This document shows positions 35,484-48,698 of a DNA stretch of 64,000 nt, in pieces (the stretch's first letter is position 1; each line of letters opens with the position of its first letter). Source of the stretch: Isoetes taiwanensis. Taxonomy: Eukaryota; Streptophyta; Lycopodiopsida; Isoetales; Isoetaceae. The DNA lies in the NCBI GenBank assembly GCA_021234155.1, contig JAJEKV010000049.1, positions 7,206,150-7,270,149 on the forward strand, written 5' to 3'. The translations under genes were made by a program, and so were the position numbers. The notes beneath the pieces were generated by a model. That model did not search any database. It saw only the letters and a program-made list of their open reading frames with translations, and was not told where the DNA came from.

Positions 35484-37119
35484 TGCTATATTAAAAAAAA
35501 ATTTGGGCCCTTCGGGCCCTAACAAAAGCAAACGTAGATAAACTTTAAAGGCCTAAATCGTTAAACAGCCTACTCGTATGAGCAGCAGTTTAGTAAAACT
35601 AATAACAACGACATTTGCCATTACTTGGGCAGTTCCAAAAATTTGTCTCCACTACCAACGGCCCTAACTAAAGCAAACATAGGTAAACTTTATGGCCTAA
35701 ATATTAATTACTAAAAAGCACAATAACATCAAGACAAACATTAAATGTTGGTCCAAAGGATGCATTAAAACATCATCTATGGATATGGAAATGATGAGTA
35801 ATATAAAAAAAAAAATGACAATGGTCACAAACCATTGAACAGATAGATAAGTAAGAAGAAAATATGCAACCCTGTAATATAAAGCCAAACTGTAATGTGG
35901 AAATCAAGCCAAAATGTCTCAATAATCTGTTGAACTGGTTTACTCTATCTCTTAGAAATATCGTGTGCTTCTAAAAGAATAATTTCCACGATTATGACTG
36001 GAGACTGAACCACCCGGAGCATAGGTGCTACGCCCTCCCACACCTGAGACAAAAATTTGGTTGCTTCCCCAAATCTTCTCACCATGCCACACTTTACATC
36101 GGATATGTAGCACAACCGCCTAAAACGGAGTTGAAAAGCATAATGCAAAATCCTCAAATTAATTGTTACAAAGAACCAAATAGGTGCTGCATACTAGGTA
36201 GAATCAGATCTTTCCCTTTGCAATTATGTGGCTTTCCAAGACCTGTTTGATTCTCTGTACAGTTAAAATGATTCTATGGTTCCTGTCAAATTGTGAAATT
36301 TCCCCTTTGAACAGATTTGTTCAAGCAGACGTGGCTGCATACCTCTAGCTTCATCTGCACATCTCTAGCTTTGCAATTGAATGAGCTAAAAGCAAAGATG
36401 TAAGACGACATTAGTGTAACGGCAGAATATCAAGGTATGGCAGGTTTGGATATTGAATTAGAGGCAACTACAAAATTTGGAAACTGGTCTTGTAATCTGC
36501 AACAAAGGCAAATGCTCAATTTTTAATCAGATAAAGAATTGGTTATATTTACCTGCCTGCAGTCACGTGATGCAACATGGGATACAGGCATCCCTAGCAG
36601 CACACCAGCAAGAAACGTCCTTGCAGTAGCAATCCAAAACAAAGTAACCGAAGCTTGTAACTTAATAGTGCATGTCTGAACCATCTTCATGCACAGAAGA
36701 AATCCCACATCATTGTTTCTGGCTTGTACTAGCTCCGCTTGTAACAAATCCAGGCTGCTTAATAAACCATATAGACACATGCACAAAACTTCAGATGCTA
36801 TCACCACAAAACTTTAGATGCTGCCACCACGAAATTGTAGATGCTGCGCTAATCAGAATCGGCTCAAGGTCGCAAAAATGAATTTGACATACAACCATAG
36901 TTTACCACAGTATCCGGTAAACAGTAGGATTGGTAACGAAATGCTTACCACAGTAGGATAGGAAGGAGGCCTGCAAAATGCCCTCTTTTGCTCAATCTTT
37001 ATGAGTTTCAGCATCGCCATAAGTTACCGCTTGCCAGCTGATCGGACTAACAGAAAACCTATTGTGAGATCTGCCCAAGTCATGCCCACTTGGCCAAAGC
37101 AACTCTTATTTCTTAATTT

Positions 37120-37392
37120 GAGGTAGAGGTGATAGTACCTCCCAATGCAGGTTCTGCCGTCATGCATGGTGCTGTGAAGCTAGGTCTCCAATCCAATCTC
37201 ATAGTAGCCCGAGTGTGCATCGGTGAAAGAGTATGCATCGGTGGATTCTTTAAACCCATTGTGGAAAAAAGGGAGCAGATCCCATCCAACTTCCTTGTAT
37301 CCAATTCTTACTATCCTCCATTCGCACACTCAGAAGAGATTTGCATAACATTGTATTGTTGTGCTGTGCTTCTTCCTTTTTTGCAAGAGTAG
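37120..37392 (+). pseudogene. HSPA12-like Hsp70 C-terminal fragment inside E2
   Basis: Same frame as at 30411-30683: IVPPNAGSAVMHGAVKLGLQ, then a stretch ending in FFKPIVEKREQI and SNSYYPPFAHSEEICITLYC, closing at the tag after FLQE. It lacks the nucleotide-binding part and a start codon. The two copies differ by few substitutions and no frameshift across ~270 nt, while neighbouring sequence has several indels. Confidence 0.5.
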
Positions 37393-37569
37393 AGAAAGGT
37401 CTGGCTATGGCGGTCTGCAAAAAGTTCCTTGAAACGACCTGAAGTAGGCCGAGCTGATAACTGAAGGTGCCGGAATACAGCCCAGGAATTGCCGAATCGC
37501 CAAGAACATGGCAAGGCCAGGCCGAATTAGATTCGGGCCTAGATCTAAAAAACAAATTCCGACCAGGGC

Positions 37570-37689
37570 ATTCTCATGTAGCCCTATAGCTTTCTGTAGC
37601 TCTATTTGTTTTTAACGAGGCACGCATGTATTCTCATGTAGCCCTATAGCTTTCTGTAGCTCTATTTTTTTTTAACGAGGCACGCATGT
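37570..37689. repeat. 59-bp tandem duplication near the right end of E2
   Basis: Two units starting attctcatgtagcc and ending gcacgcatgt, as in E1. The first unit has ttgttt where the second has ttttt. Confidence 0.9.
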
Positions 37690-37883
37690 TTATTTAGGGT
37701 GAAAATCAAAGAGAAACCATGGCCTCACGATTTTTTTTCCCTAATAAAAATCAACGGTTAAAAACTGATGCGCTCTAGAAATACTATTTAGTATGCGCAC
37801 CTGAATACAATGACAAAATCATAGAAAAACCATATAGAAAAGCGTATAAAACATCAAAAGGTAACCCCCTGTTATTATGCTAC

Positions 37884-40800
37884 ATATTGGCCTTCATATC
37901 TATTCTTATAAGTAGGAGAAGAAAAAATCTATGATTATCCAAAATGTATGACTGTATCTTAGGAAGAAGGCATTTTGGATGGTTGGCAACCTTAAGTACA
38001 AAGTTTGATTTGATCTAGCCCTTAGTAATTATTACAATCTGATTCAAAAAGATAGATAGCTGTAATAGTAGATGTTTTCAGTTTGAAACCATGATCAGCA
38101 CTACAACATCATTGCTTGGCTTATTTTGTCAATATCAAAATTTCACAAGAAATAGCTGCGAGTAAATATAAGGCCATTGTCTTATGTGCTAGAACTATCT
38201 ATTATATGGGCTACATGTTTATGATAGGTTGCTAAAAGCAGAAGACCCTTTTGTAGGATGCCTCTTTCTGTGCTATCAATTGTTTGAGATGTCATATCTA
38301 ATGGTGTTGGGGGTGCTTAATATTTTTGGAACATCTGTACACATTTTGTTGTGATCATGGTATAGAAACACTGTAAGACTTAGCTCTCTATAGCCGGGAT
38401 TTTAATGTACACAAATTATAGGAGTAGAGGATGATTTGTACCCTACAGTTACAGGGTTTACACGTAAATATAAGCCTATTATTTGGTGTTTCGAAATGCC
38501 CAACTAACCATCCTACAGTATTTTCAGCGACAATATTTCTACGATGATTTGGTCGTCTCATTACCCTAATATAATCAAAGTTGACGTGTAACTTTGTTAT
38601 ACAATTGTCAAAAAATTGGCATTGAGAGCTAGTTGAAAATGCAGGAACTGAAATGTTGATCCTCCATCTGCATTGTTAATGCAGAAAGGCACAAGAAATG
38701 GACATTTATGAATCTGATGCAATGCAGACGACTAAGCCATTTTGATGAAGCTGGAAAAAGAAGTCGCAAAATGCACGAGTCACGGAATGAAATACAAAAA
38801 CTTTATTTTATGAGGTCTATTGCCCATAAAATATGTATCATTAGCTAGTACTCTTTTTGGGTACCTTATGGGTCTCAAATAAAATACAAATTTGGTATTA
38901 AAATAAGGTAAACAATTTTTATATAAGACTTTTTTGTAAGGACACTATATAACATGCAAATTTTAGGTAAAAACATGAATGCATGCATAGTCAACTTTCA
39001 GGAAGTAATGGAACCCTCTTATTTTTTTGTAGATTTAAATATCTCGATTTCTACTATGACCAAACGAAACTTGACTAATGTTACATAGATTTAAATATCT
39101 AGATTTCTACCATGGCGGCCATGTGACTAGAGGAAACTTATGCATAAATAGAATAGAAAGGTTTCTATCGCATGGAGATCAATCGGCTGACATATAAATA
39201 CGCTATGTAACATATATAGCATATCTCTACCAAAACCCCAACCAAATTGCATGAGTTAAAAAATTTTCAACTTTATTATGAGAAAAATGGCAAAAGCATT
39301 CAATCAAGAGTGAACAACCCAACATTTAGAATTAAATGTCAGTTGGGCTTTCATGCTCAACATCCCTTGGTTTTATATTTATAACCATGATGCATCGTAC
39401 CTACACCAAGTACGCAGAAGATAGTAAAGTAGTATTTAACATTGCCTATGCCATTTTTAAGTTAAACATGTTATAACTATGCATCTCAACTTTGGGTGGT
39501 TTGAAGCATGTCAATTTTAGTGGAAGGTCAGAAGCCTCTCTGTATTTATGTAAGACATGACTCATAATCGAACATGCCACTGCAATTCACTAGATAAGGT
39601 TTGTTTTGTAGGTAAAAAGTTCTATATATTAGCACAACAGTTTCCAATCGTACTTTCCTCTTGATATTTGTCAAGGTTGCAACAATGTGCCTTTTATGTT
39701 GAAAAGTGAATCTCCTTATAGACTATTGTATTTAACGCAATAGAGCATTTTTTGTGCGTTTGTTTGAGTTACTATATCTACAAAACATTTGTTTCAACCA
39801 TCACTTGAAGCATTTGCTGTGAACGTTACCCCTTGATTAAGATTCGCCTCATGAACTACAAAAATTTTGGAAATTGGTTGGACTTTTGCCAGATTTGCTA
39901 CCCTTGTTTGAGAAATATTCGACAAAATTTTTACATCTCCTAAGGTTAGAAAAAAATTAGACACAACACTAAATCATTGTGTTGTAGGGAGCGTTGGATT
40001 ATGAGTTCTAATGTTTAAATAATGCATTACAACAATAGTTCCATATTTATAGACATTTAACGTAGATATCTAATGTGACAGAAGCCAGCTTCTATGTTTG
40101 CCTTTTGTTTTTCACCCTCTTTCCTACATACAGTAGAATCAATGGAAAATACCTCGATGAAACATCACATGTTACTTATTCTAAACCAATCTTTGAATAT
40201 AAAAATCTAAATAGCTCATTTCGGGTATTGTTCAAGTATTTCTTGCATTCTTCATGCCATCACATGCATTGCCCATCTAAGGTGGGCAATCGACTAGTTT
40301 TTTTTCATATTGTCAGACCATGATCAACGAGCTGGTAGGTGCTGAACTAGTTCTTGAATATAATGGCAAAGTAGTCTGCTCATGAGATCTAATTCCAATG
40401 TATGTAAGCTGGCTTCCAGTATTTATTGTGTTTTTTGAAATTGCCTCGCAATCAATTAGGAGTTTGATTTGTTGCAGAGTTTATCAAGGATAAAAGGCCC
40501 TGTCAAAGCTTCCAGTTCTTAAATATGCAGGAAATGTGTTCACCCTTAGACCTTCAATATATGATGTTGACTGAAGATCAACTTTAAGATAAGGTTTGCG
40601 TTTTCTTTATCTCTAAAGTCTCAAGTTGCTTTATTTTTATAGTACTTGAGTCCATTGACAGAGCCGATTCGTAGTTCCAGAGTGGGAAAATGCTTGACCA
40701 TCACCAGGGTCTTTCATAGAAGAGTTTTAGGGAAAGTTGGTTTCACTCCATCTTCTAGCATCAAGATCCTCCCTCTATGTAATGACATGATGCAAGATTC

Positions 40801-41582
40801 TGATTAAGTCTAGTGTAGGTAAGGGTGCCAGAAGACCTAACCCTTGTTCGGGCATCCTGTTATTGGGCAGATGAGCTGGTACCGTGTCCCAAGTCGAACA
40901 AGGCCAAGACTTTGTGCAACTGCCTCACCAAAAGGGATAGGCCAGACCCCAAGAAATTGATCCCAAAAAAGTTCTTTAGCTAGCCTTTCCTGGCGTGGCT
41001 CCTCTGGGAGGCCATATGCTAATGCCCCTCTCATGAGGCTCGGTTTCCCTAGCTGTCATTGTTTTAGGGAAAGCTGCTTCCAAGGGATTTCAAGGACTCT
41101 CGTCTTCTAGTGTTAATACCTCTATGCTTTGACCTAAAGGTGGCCGCTAAACTTTTTAACCTTTTGTTCACACATGTTGTATTATTTGGAAACAACATTA
41201 ATGCCCAAAAGTGGAAATGTTGTATTTCGGCACAAAAGACCAATCTTCCTAGAGAAGAAAAATATTTTTTCTAAAAACCAACTGGCATATTGTTATACCT
41301 TATTGCTGATGGGCGCTCTAGCGAATTCCGGCCATCGATATGGGGGAATATTCTGAGGGATATTCCCTCTAGTATGATCCCATTCCTACACCTCATAGGG
41401 GAGCTGATGTGGCCCTATTCTTAAGGGCATTTGATAACCATTGGAAAGGATTCCAATGTGGGTTTGACTTTAAAATAGCAAGGTCATATACTAAAGCATG
41501 CCACACCCTATTGCGTACTAAAAAAAGAGAGAGGATAATACCGCCAAATTAGAATACTGAGGGTGTCGCCACAAACTTCCCT
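37884..41582. repeat. Spacer B, third segment, second occurrence
   Basis: Matches 15438-19060 closely. Differences include an extra ~48 bp near 39687-39738 (ccttttatgttgaaaagtg...) and ~22 bp near 40632-40653 that the first copy lacks. No gene is supported. Confidence 0.7.
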
Positions 41583-43838
41583 CGCATCTTTGGATGGTAA
41601 GACTTGTCCGGGCAAACATAGATGGAACTTTGGCCAATGTTCCTTACAAAAATGCATTGGCAAAGAAACAGATCATAGAAAGGGTATAAATTGTAGTCTT
41701 GAAATATTCAATTGAAATGCACATCTTAAAGAGTAAGTACACGCTTTTAAAGGTTTGCAAATTCTTGTAAACAACCATCTCTAATCATAAGACAAGCAAG
41801 AGATGTGCCATTGTTAGTTGTATTTTGCAGAAAGGGTTTCTCATTCAAGTTCCAAAAGTGCTTAGATGTCAAGTAAGATACAGTGGCCTTCAAAATTGAT
41901 TTCAACAAGTCGATTCAAGTGCTTCTTGTTGGTGTTAATGATGGCAAACGTAGTCTGATAGATACTCTATATGAATCTGTTTGTCACTATTGTTAATATC
42001 TCCACTCATGTTTATATTATAATGTTAACTCCTGTGTCATGGATCACGCGCTAAAACTTTGGACGGCCCAGATTTACTTGAAAATTTTTTTGATGCCTTA
42101 GATTTACTTGAAAAAGTTGGTCGGTACTTTTCTTTCTTAAGTTTTCCATGTTTTAAGGCTGCTACAGCCGCCATTGGCAGGATACGACAGGGTAGCAATG
42201 GAGCAGTTAAATAGGGTGTGGAAGGAAGCCGTTTTTCAGTTTCACAAATTTGTAAAATTCGTGAGTTACGCATCTTCACAAACCAAGCTTCTTATATCCT
42301 ATGAAGTCTTCTCCTCTTTTGCAGTGCGTGGCTTGGTGGTTGGATTTGCTATAGCTAATTTAGACAACGAAAATAACCCAAATAATCGGACATTTCTGTG
42401 TTGATTCCCTTGCTTCAGAGGTCCAAATCTAGCGCTCCATCCTCCTAGATGTCTCTAGGTTTGATCCTGTCCCCCTCACCTTGCCACATTATTTTTTATC
42501 TTCTTTATGACAACTCCAGGCATTGGCACAACAGCTGTCATTATTGTTTATTATGATGTCTGCATGATTGGATTGGAATGAAGGCCCAAGAGATTTCTTT
42601 GCTTCTAACATGACGCCAAACCAAGCCTATGGCTCTTACATTTGGGAGGATGGAGCCCCTAAAAATCTGCTTTTGTCTTTGCTTTTACCCCAGTTATATA
42701 TGATAATAGAGTTAATGACAAATGGAGCTCACATTTGGAATCACGCATGTTGTAGCGTTTTGGCTATGGGATGCACATCATGTTGTGCCTCACTATTTAT
42801 GCTTCATTATCTTCTGTTCCATCTCTCTCTCTTTCTCTTAAATATGGTCAATGTGTGTGCTCCAATTATTTTATACTTTGGTACTTTTACATTGTCGGAC
42901 TAGCAAGGAAATTGCAATTTCTGAGTTCCACCAAGGTATTAGTTCCGCTTGCTTCCTAAAAAGGCGCTTGAAGCCCATATATATGCTTTATGTGCGCATG
43001 TAGTCACTGATTAAAGTTTTTTACATGCCCAAAGGGGCCGAGCAACCTAACCTCGCTTACACTATGGCAATGGGGCCTCAACGCCTAAAAGCCTGCTGGC
43101 GGAAAAAGAGAGCTCAGTGGCTGGCAAGATGGAATGTGCAGGAGCATAGGTGCATCCAAGTGCAAACGGAGGCAGATCGCTGCAGTCTCAGATTTGGAGG
43201 GGGAGGGGCATGGGCATCGTTGCATTGTTTTTTTGTCAAGCTTCTAGCAGCAGCGGGGTTGGTGTAATGTTGGAATCATGAATGCTGTTCATAGATTTGT
43301 AATTGACTTTCTCTTTTGCTTCACTAAATGTGGAGTTTGGAAAAGCATCTCTAGAATCATGAAATTGATTAAGGTTTAAGATGATTACTGTGTTATAAAT
43401 GTGGTGACGAGGTTAGATGCATGCATGCTAGAGATGGAAGACGTCTTTTTTCTTTTTCTTTTTTCTCCTTTTGTTTTTTTTTTTTTTTTTGGGGTGGTTT
43501 GGTGGATGGGGGGATGATGATGATGGGGGGATGGCTATATGTGAGAGTTATTTCGTCTCTATTGATTATTTTCTAGGAAGCCATTATTTAATTTCTAGTT
43601 CTTACTTGAATTATGCCACGTTTGGTGCTTATGGCTGGTGTTAATCATAGTAGACATGATCATAGTAGCCAACTAATAATTCATAATGATTTTGCATCCG
43701 TGACCTTAATCATGCAATCGTGTAGATTTGTTTCCCTTGTCCCAGTGCAACTGCTATTGTACAGGAGCTTAGAATGATAATATAAGTAACATCCTTTAGT
43801 ATGTAGAGACATTCTTCGTAACAATTTTCTCAAAACTA
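41583..43838. repeat. Spacer B tail, second occurrence
   Basis: Matches 19061-21373 and the spacer A end. It includes a recurring unit at 41595, a (TC)n run near 42822-42837, and a long T-run followed by G-rich sequence (about 43472-43532). Noncoding. Confidence 0.75.
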
Positions 43839-46288
43839 TTGCCTACACATATCCTAACCTATATCTCATGTTTACATAATATTCTTCCAGCAATCATGGT
43901 TTCGAAGACTTTCTAGGCTTCCTCCAGACTTGCACAATGAATCAAAATGTCGCTTCATAATAGAATCAATGACATGGCACACTTGGCATTGCATAGAGCC
44001 TAAATGATGTTAGCGCAAGCTGTCTAAGTTTGTTTTTGCATTATTATTTCATGTGGTCTCCTCAAAATGAATTTACAAAAGTGTGTGTCTTGAACGGACA
44101 TAATTCAAACAAAGTGGACACAAAGATGCCAACGTCACAATACCCAAAACTTATTATCCTTAAATGTTTTCCAAATCATTTTAGCTTGTTGACCTTGATT
44201 TGTTGCAACTTGAAATTTCAATCCTTAAAGCAATCATTAGGAAATGCCTTGTGCATATTTACAAATTATGTTCCATTACCTAGTTATGGAAAAGGATTTG
44301 TGAACTGCAATAGGATTGCATCCATCGTCCAGTGGTCCTCAAGGATTTAGCATTAAATAAGGCAAAATGCCTAAGCTTGGAAGAGTCATGGAACACGGGA
44401 ACTTGTTGCAAAATAATATGATATGGTTGAAGTAGATAACAGATATTTGCCTATTTAGAAAAAGAGCCAAAGGCATACTAGGCATTCCATCTTAATGCCC
44501 ACTTCTGGCGGAATTTTTGGCTCTATTGATCAGTTTGCTAAGTAATTTATATTTTCATTTCAGGTGACAACTCTGACAGGTCGTTTCAATGTATTGTTGG
44601 AGAACATGCAGATGATCCTCACAGGAGCAAAAAAGTGAATAGAAAATTGAAAAAAAACTGAGCAAAAAGAAGTAAACAGGGCATGAAGAAGAATTTTGAG
44701 CTGTATAAGCAACGCTTGTTTGACATTCCAAATCTTATGCATCAATTTATCAAGCATGCAATCTGTATTGACATCTAAGCTATAAATTAATTTACCTCTT
44801 ACCGTCAATAACATCGTCTGCTCTATCTTTTGCTTGAGTTCTGCAACTACAGTTCTATCTTATGCATGCTGCCCATATCCAGAAATCAATGCTTGTGTCA
44901 TGATACTACATGTTTACTTGGTAATCTTCCAAAGCTCCAAAGCTCCTAGACGCAGTATCCAAGTCTCCATATATGGGCATACATATCTATAAGTGCATTG
45001 TCAGCTCGTCTGTAGCTTTACATGCTTTTATAATGCTCAAAATGCAACTTCTGGATTATACTTGGTCATCTTGATTGAAAGTTTCATGTCCCACATAATA
45101 ATTATAAGGCAAGATGAGAAGTGGCCATAGTATGAACAAAATTTATTGCCTACATGCATAGGCATTCTTCAACAAATAACAGGTCGTCAACCCATGGAAA
45201 TTCATTGCCCCTGCATGCAAAGCCACTCTCACCGAATAAAGGTTTTCCGATCATACCTTCACTGTATATCATGTTATTATTCACCCAATTGCTGTAAGTA
45301 ATACATAAGTCTAATGTTAGTCACTGCTGCAGCACCAGCAACAATTAAACTCCATAGGATGATCTTCAAACCTCCTTATTCTAATGATGTTGGAGACGTC
45401 TGTAAATTTCTTCTGTTGCTAAATAAACTGCAATGACATGTGCAGAATGAATATGGATTTGCTGCAATGGGATTAGCATCTGGATTTACACGATTAGCAT
45501 TTGAATGTCATGATTGCTGCTTGAACATGGCAGAGAGATGCCTTTCTCTAGATCCTCCATTCTCACATTTGAGAATAACCAAGAATGACCTTGACTGAGA
45601 AAGGTCTCTTCAAAAAAGCTCACATCCTTGCATTCTACAAAATTTTCAAGCTCGTAGAAAAACCAATAAATTGAAGTACTGCCTTTGCACCCTTGGTACT
45701 AATAAAGCCTTAACAGACCATAATTATCCAGTTCAAATAGTCTAAGGTAGCTTAAGGAACCCTGGGATCATCATATTCTCTTCTGAATACTATTTATCTA
45801 GCAATGAGAGGACTTGCAATTGAAGCAAGCCATGAATTGAAAAGTGGAGTTATTGATGGCTTTCTTCTTACAAGATCATTGATAACTAAGGTCTAGCCCA
45901 AAAAACACATGCATGGCCACGGGAGGAAATGAGCCCGGCAATAACTAGTCACAATAATTAGCAAATCATTCAATTTCCCTAAACACAACTGCAAACCATC
46001 ACCTTAAATAACATGAGATAAGCTCCAAAATATGCAAGTCCTGGCAGCACGTCTCCTTCGATTCCTAGGGCCTGCAAAAACCACAAGGATCACGGGCCTG
46101 CATAAAAAAGAAAGTGCGGATGTGAACATTCCAAGAGTATTAAACTCTAAAGATTATTTCAAGCAAAATCACATTGCACAAATTAGTAAAGTGATCACTT
46201 TAAATAACATGCAGGCAAGCTCTAGAATATGCACAGCTTAGCAGCATTTCCCCTTTAGAACGTGTATCGTCAAACAGTTGAAATACTA
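43839..46288. repeat. Spacer B-specific block, second occurrence
   Basis: Nearly identical to 21374-23793. It differs mostly by single bases and A-run lengths, plus a short insertion near 43946 (aaaatgtcgcttcataat). It has the same acceptor-like site before gtgacaactctgac at 44571, but the following frame stops earlier. No gene is supported. Confidence 0.7.
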
Positions 46289-46700
46289 GATTAAATATGC
46301 TAGCTTAGGGGCATCTCAATTTGATGCAAAACCCTGGATACCTTACAAAGGATGGTTTCTTCGCCCATATAGTAATGCACAGCATATGCAACCAATTTTA
46401 ATAACATGCTGTCAATCCTCCACATGCTGCTATTACATGCAACAAAACGAATTTAAGGGGCATATAGTATTTGCGCATAAAATCACCATACTCTTCCATT
46501 TCGTGCCAAGATCGGCCAGCAAAGAATTAGGTTCAATAACAACTCATCAAGAAGAAAAAAATAATGCTTGCCTTTTTTTTCCCTTTTCCCTTTTATGTTT
46601 CTTTTCATTTCCTTTGCCCTTTTCCTTGCTTGTTTAAAAGAAGCAGAGTGGTGAGAAGCGAAGCAGAAGAGAGTGTTGAGAGAAGCAGAGGCAGTAGAGA
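46289..46700 (+). promoter_or_regulatory. Promoter and 5' leader of BiP copy 5
   Basis: Same organisation as 23794-24205: gattaaatatgctagc start, pyrimidine tract (about 46570-46632), then the agaagcag-rich leader. It reads tatttgcgcataaaatc where copy 3 has a TATA-like stretch. Confidence 0.45.
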
Positions 46701-48698
46701 ATGTCGAGGGAAGTAGCTCATGTTAGCAGATTAGGTCTATGCTTGGTTTTCTTACAATTTGGGTTGTATCTGTAGCAGCAGGCGCAGAAGAAGCTCCCAA
46801 ATTAGATACAGATGGTGGTATTGATCTGGGAACAACATATTCTTGTGTGGGTGTTTATAACAAAGATGGGCATGTAGAAATCATAGCCAATGACCAGGAA
46901 ATCGAATCACACCATCATGGGTAGCCTTCACAGATTCTGAAAGGCTTATTGGAGAGGCAGACCAAGAACCAAGCTGCTTCTAACCCCGAAAGGACAATTT
47001 TGACCCTAAACGTTTGATTGGAAGGAAGTTTGGCGACAAAGAAGTCCAAATGATATGAAACTATTGCCCTACAAGATCATCAACAAAGATGGGAAACCTT
47101 ATATACAAGTTAAGATCAAGGATGGCGAAGTTAAGCTTTTCAGCCCGAGAGGAGATTAAGCTATGATTTTGATAAAAATGAAGGAAACTGCCGAGGCATT
47201 CTTAGGAAAGGTTGTAAAAATCTTTGTTATCAACGTCCCAACTTATTTCAATGATGCACGAGAGGCAGGCCACAAAGATCTTTGGTATCATTCTTTGGAC
47301 TTAACGTGGCTCGTATTACGAATGAGCCAAGCTGCAGCAGACATTGGCTTATGGACTTAATGAGAAGGGAAACGAGAAGAACATACTTGTGTTTGACCTT
47401 GGTGGTGGTACCTTTGATGTCGACATCTTAACAATTGATAATGGAGTATTTGAAGTTTTAGCCACAAGTGGTGATACTCATCTTGGCGGAGAGGATTTTG
47501 ACCACGAAATTATGGAGCACTTCATTAAACTCATCAAGAAGAAGTACAACAAGGACATTAGCAAGGATAGCGGGGGGCTATTGGGAAACTTCGTCGCGAG
47601 GCGGGCGTGCAAAGAGGGCACTCGATAACCCGGCACCAAGTTAGAATTGAGGTTGAGAGTCTTTTTGATGGTGTTGATTTCTCCGAACCACTTACGAGCA
47701 AGGTTTGAGGAGCTTAACAATGACTTGTTCAAGAAGACATTGGGCCCTGTTAGGAAAGGCCATGAATGATCTTTGGCCTTAAGAAGTCGCAGATTGATGA
47801 AATCGTTCTTGTTGGAGGAAGTACTTTCGTATCCCAAAGATACAAACAATTGTTGAAGGACTACTTTGAGGGCAAGGAGCCTAGCAAGGGAGTCAATCCC
47901 GATGAGGTTTAGCCTATGGTGCAGCCAGTTCAAGGAGGCATTCTAAGTGGGGAAGGCGGCAAGAGACTAAAGATGCACTCATCCTTGATGCCACTCCTTT
48001 GACCCTTGGCATTGAAACCTGTTGGTGGAGTGATGACAAAGCTCATTCCCAGGGGTACTACGATTCCAACTAAAAAATCCCAAGTGTTTAGCACCTATCA
48101 GGATAAGCAAACAACCGTGTCTGTTCAGGTCTTTGAAGGAGAAAGAAGCTTGACAAAAGATTGTCGGGAACTTGGAAAATTTGATTTGAGCGGTATTGCC
48201 CCAGCTCAAGAGGTATTCCTCATTGAAGTTACTTTTGAAGTAGATGCGGATGGAATTCTAAAAGTGAAGGCAGGGATAAAGGCGTCCCGGTAAAGGCGAG
48301 AGAAGATCATCATTACTGGCGACAAAGATCGTTTATCTTCGGATGAGGTTGATAGAATGATCAAGGAGGTTTGAGGAATATGCGAGCAAGATAAGAAGGT
48401 GAAGGAAAAGATTGATGCCAGGAATAGATTGGAGACATATGTGTACAACATGAAGAGTTCAATTGGTGACAAGGACAAGCTAGCGGATAAGCTAGATTCT
48501 GATGACAAAGAAAAGATTGAAGCTGAATTGAAGGAAATCTTGGAGTGGTTGGGCGATAACCAAAGTGCTGAAGGGGAGGATTTCGAAGAGAAACTGAAGG
48601 AGATTGAGGATGTTTGCAATCCCATAATAACCAAGGTTTATCAAAAGACTGGTGCTCATGCCTCAGAGGAAGAGGATGAAGATCACTCTGAGCTGTAA
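46701..48698 (+). pseudogene. BiP: BiP (ER luminal Hsp70) copy 5, full span, several frameshifts
   Basis: Spans start to stop with the same total length as copy 3 (1998 nt) but changes frame many times. The first break is a missing T in the signal peptide (tggttttcttac against tggtttttcttac). Later ones include gatggtggtattg for the VIGID codons, and gatctttggcctt at 47769 where copy 3 reads gatgctggcctt. The region 48010-48190 and the last 300 nt (48399-48698) are clean and end in HSEL. As written it encodes only fragments. Because most breaks fall on CAG/CTG sites and insertions balance deletions, an intact gene is plausible. Spacer B with two element insertions precedes it and spacer A follows. 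Confidence 0.85.

Larger units (their letters stand above)
35035..37883. mobile_element. Unclassified 2.85-kb mobile element, copy E2
   Basis: Same element as E1, in the same orientation, in a different site of the same spacer. The empty site ttttagatattggcc is seen at about 15428 and 62466. Here the left flank ends agat(at) and the right flank begins atattggcc, so only a 3-4 bp repeat (atat) can be seen, unlike the 8 bp at E1. E2 is cleaner than E1 at CAG/CTG sites. Confidence 0.75.
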
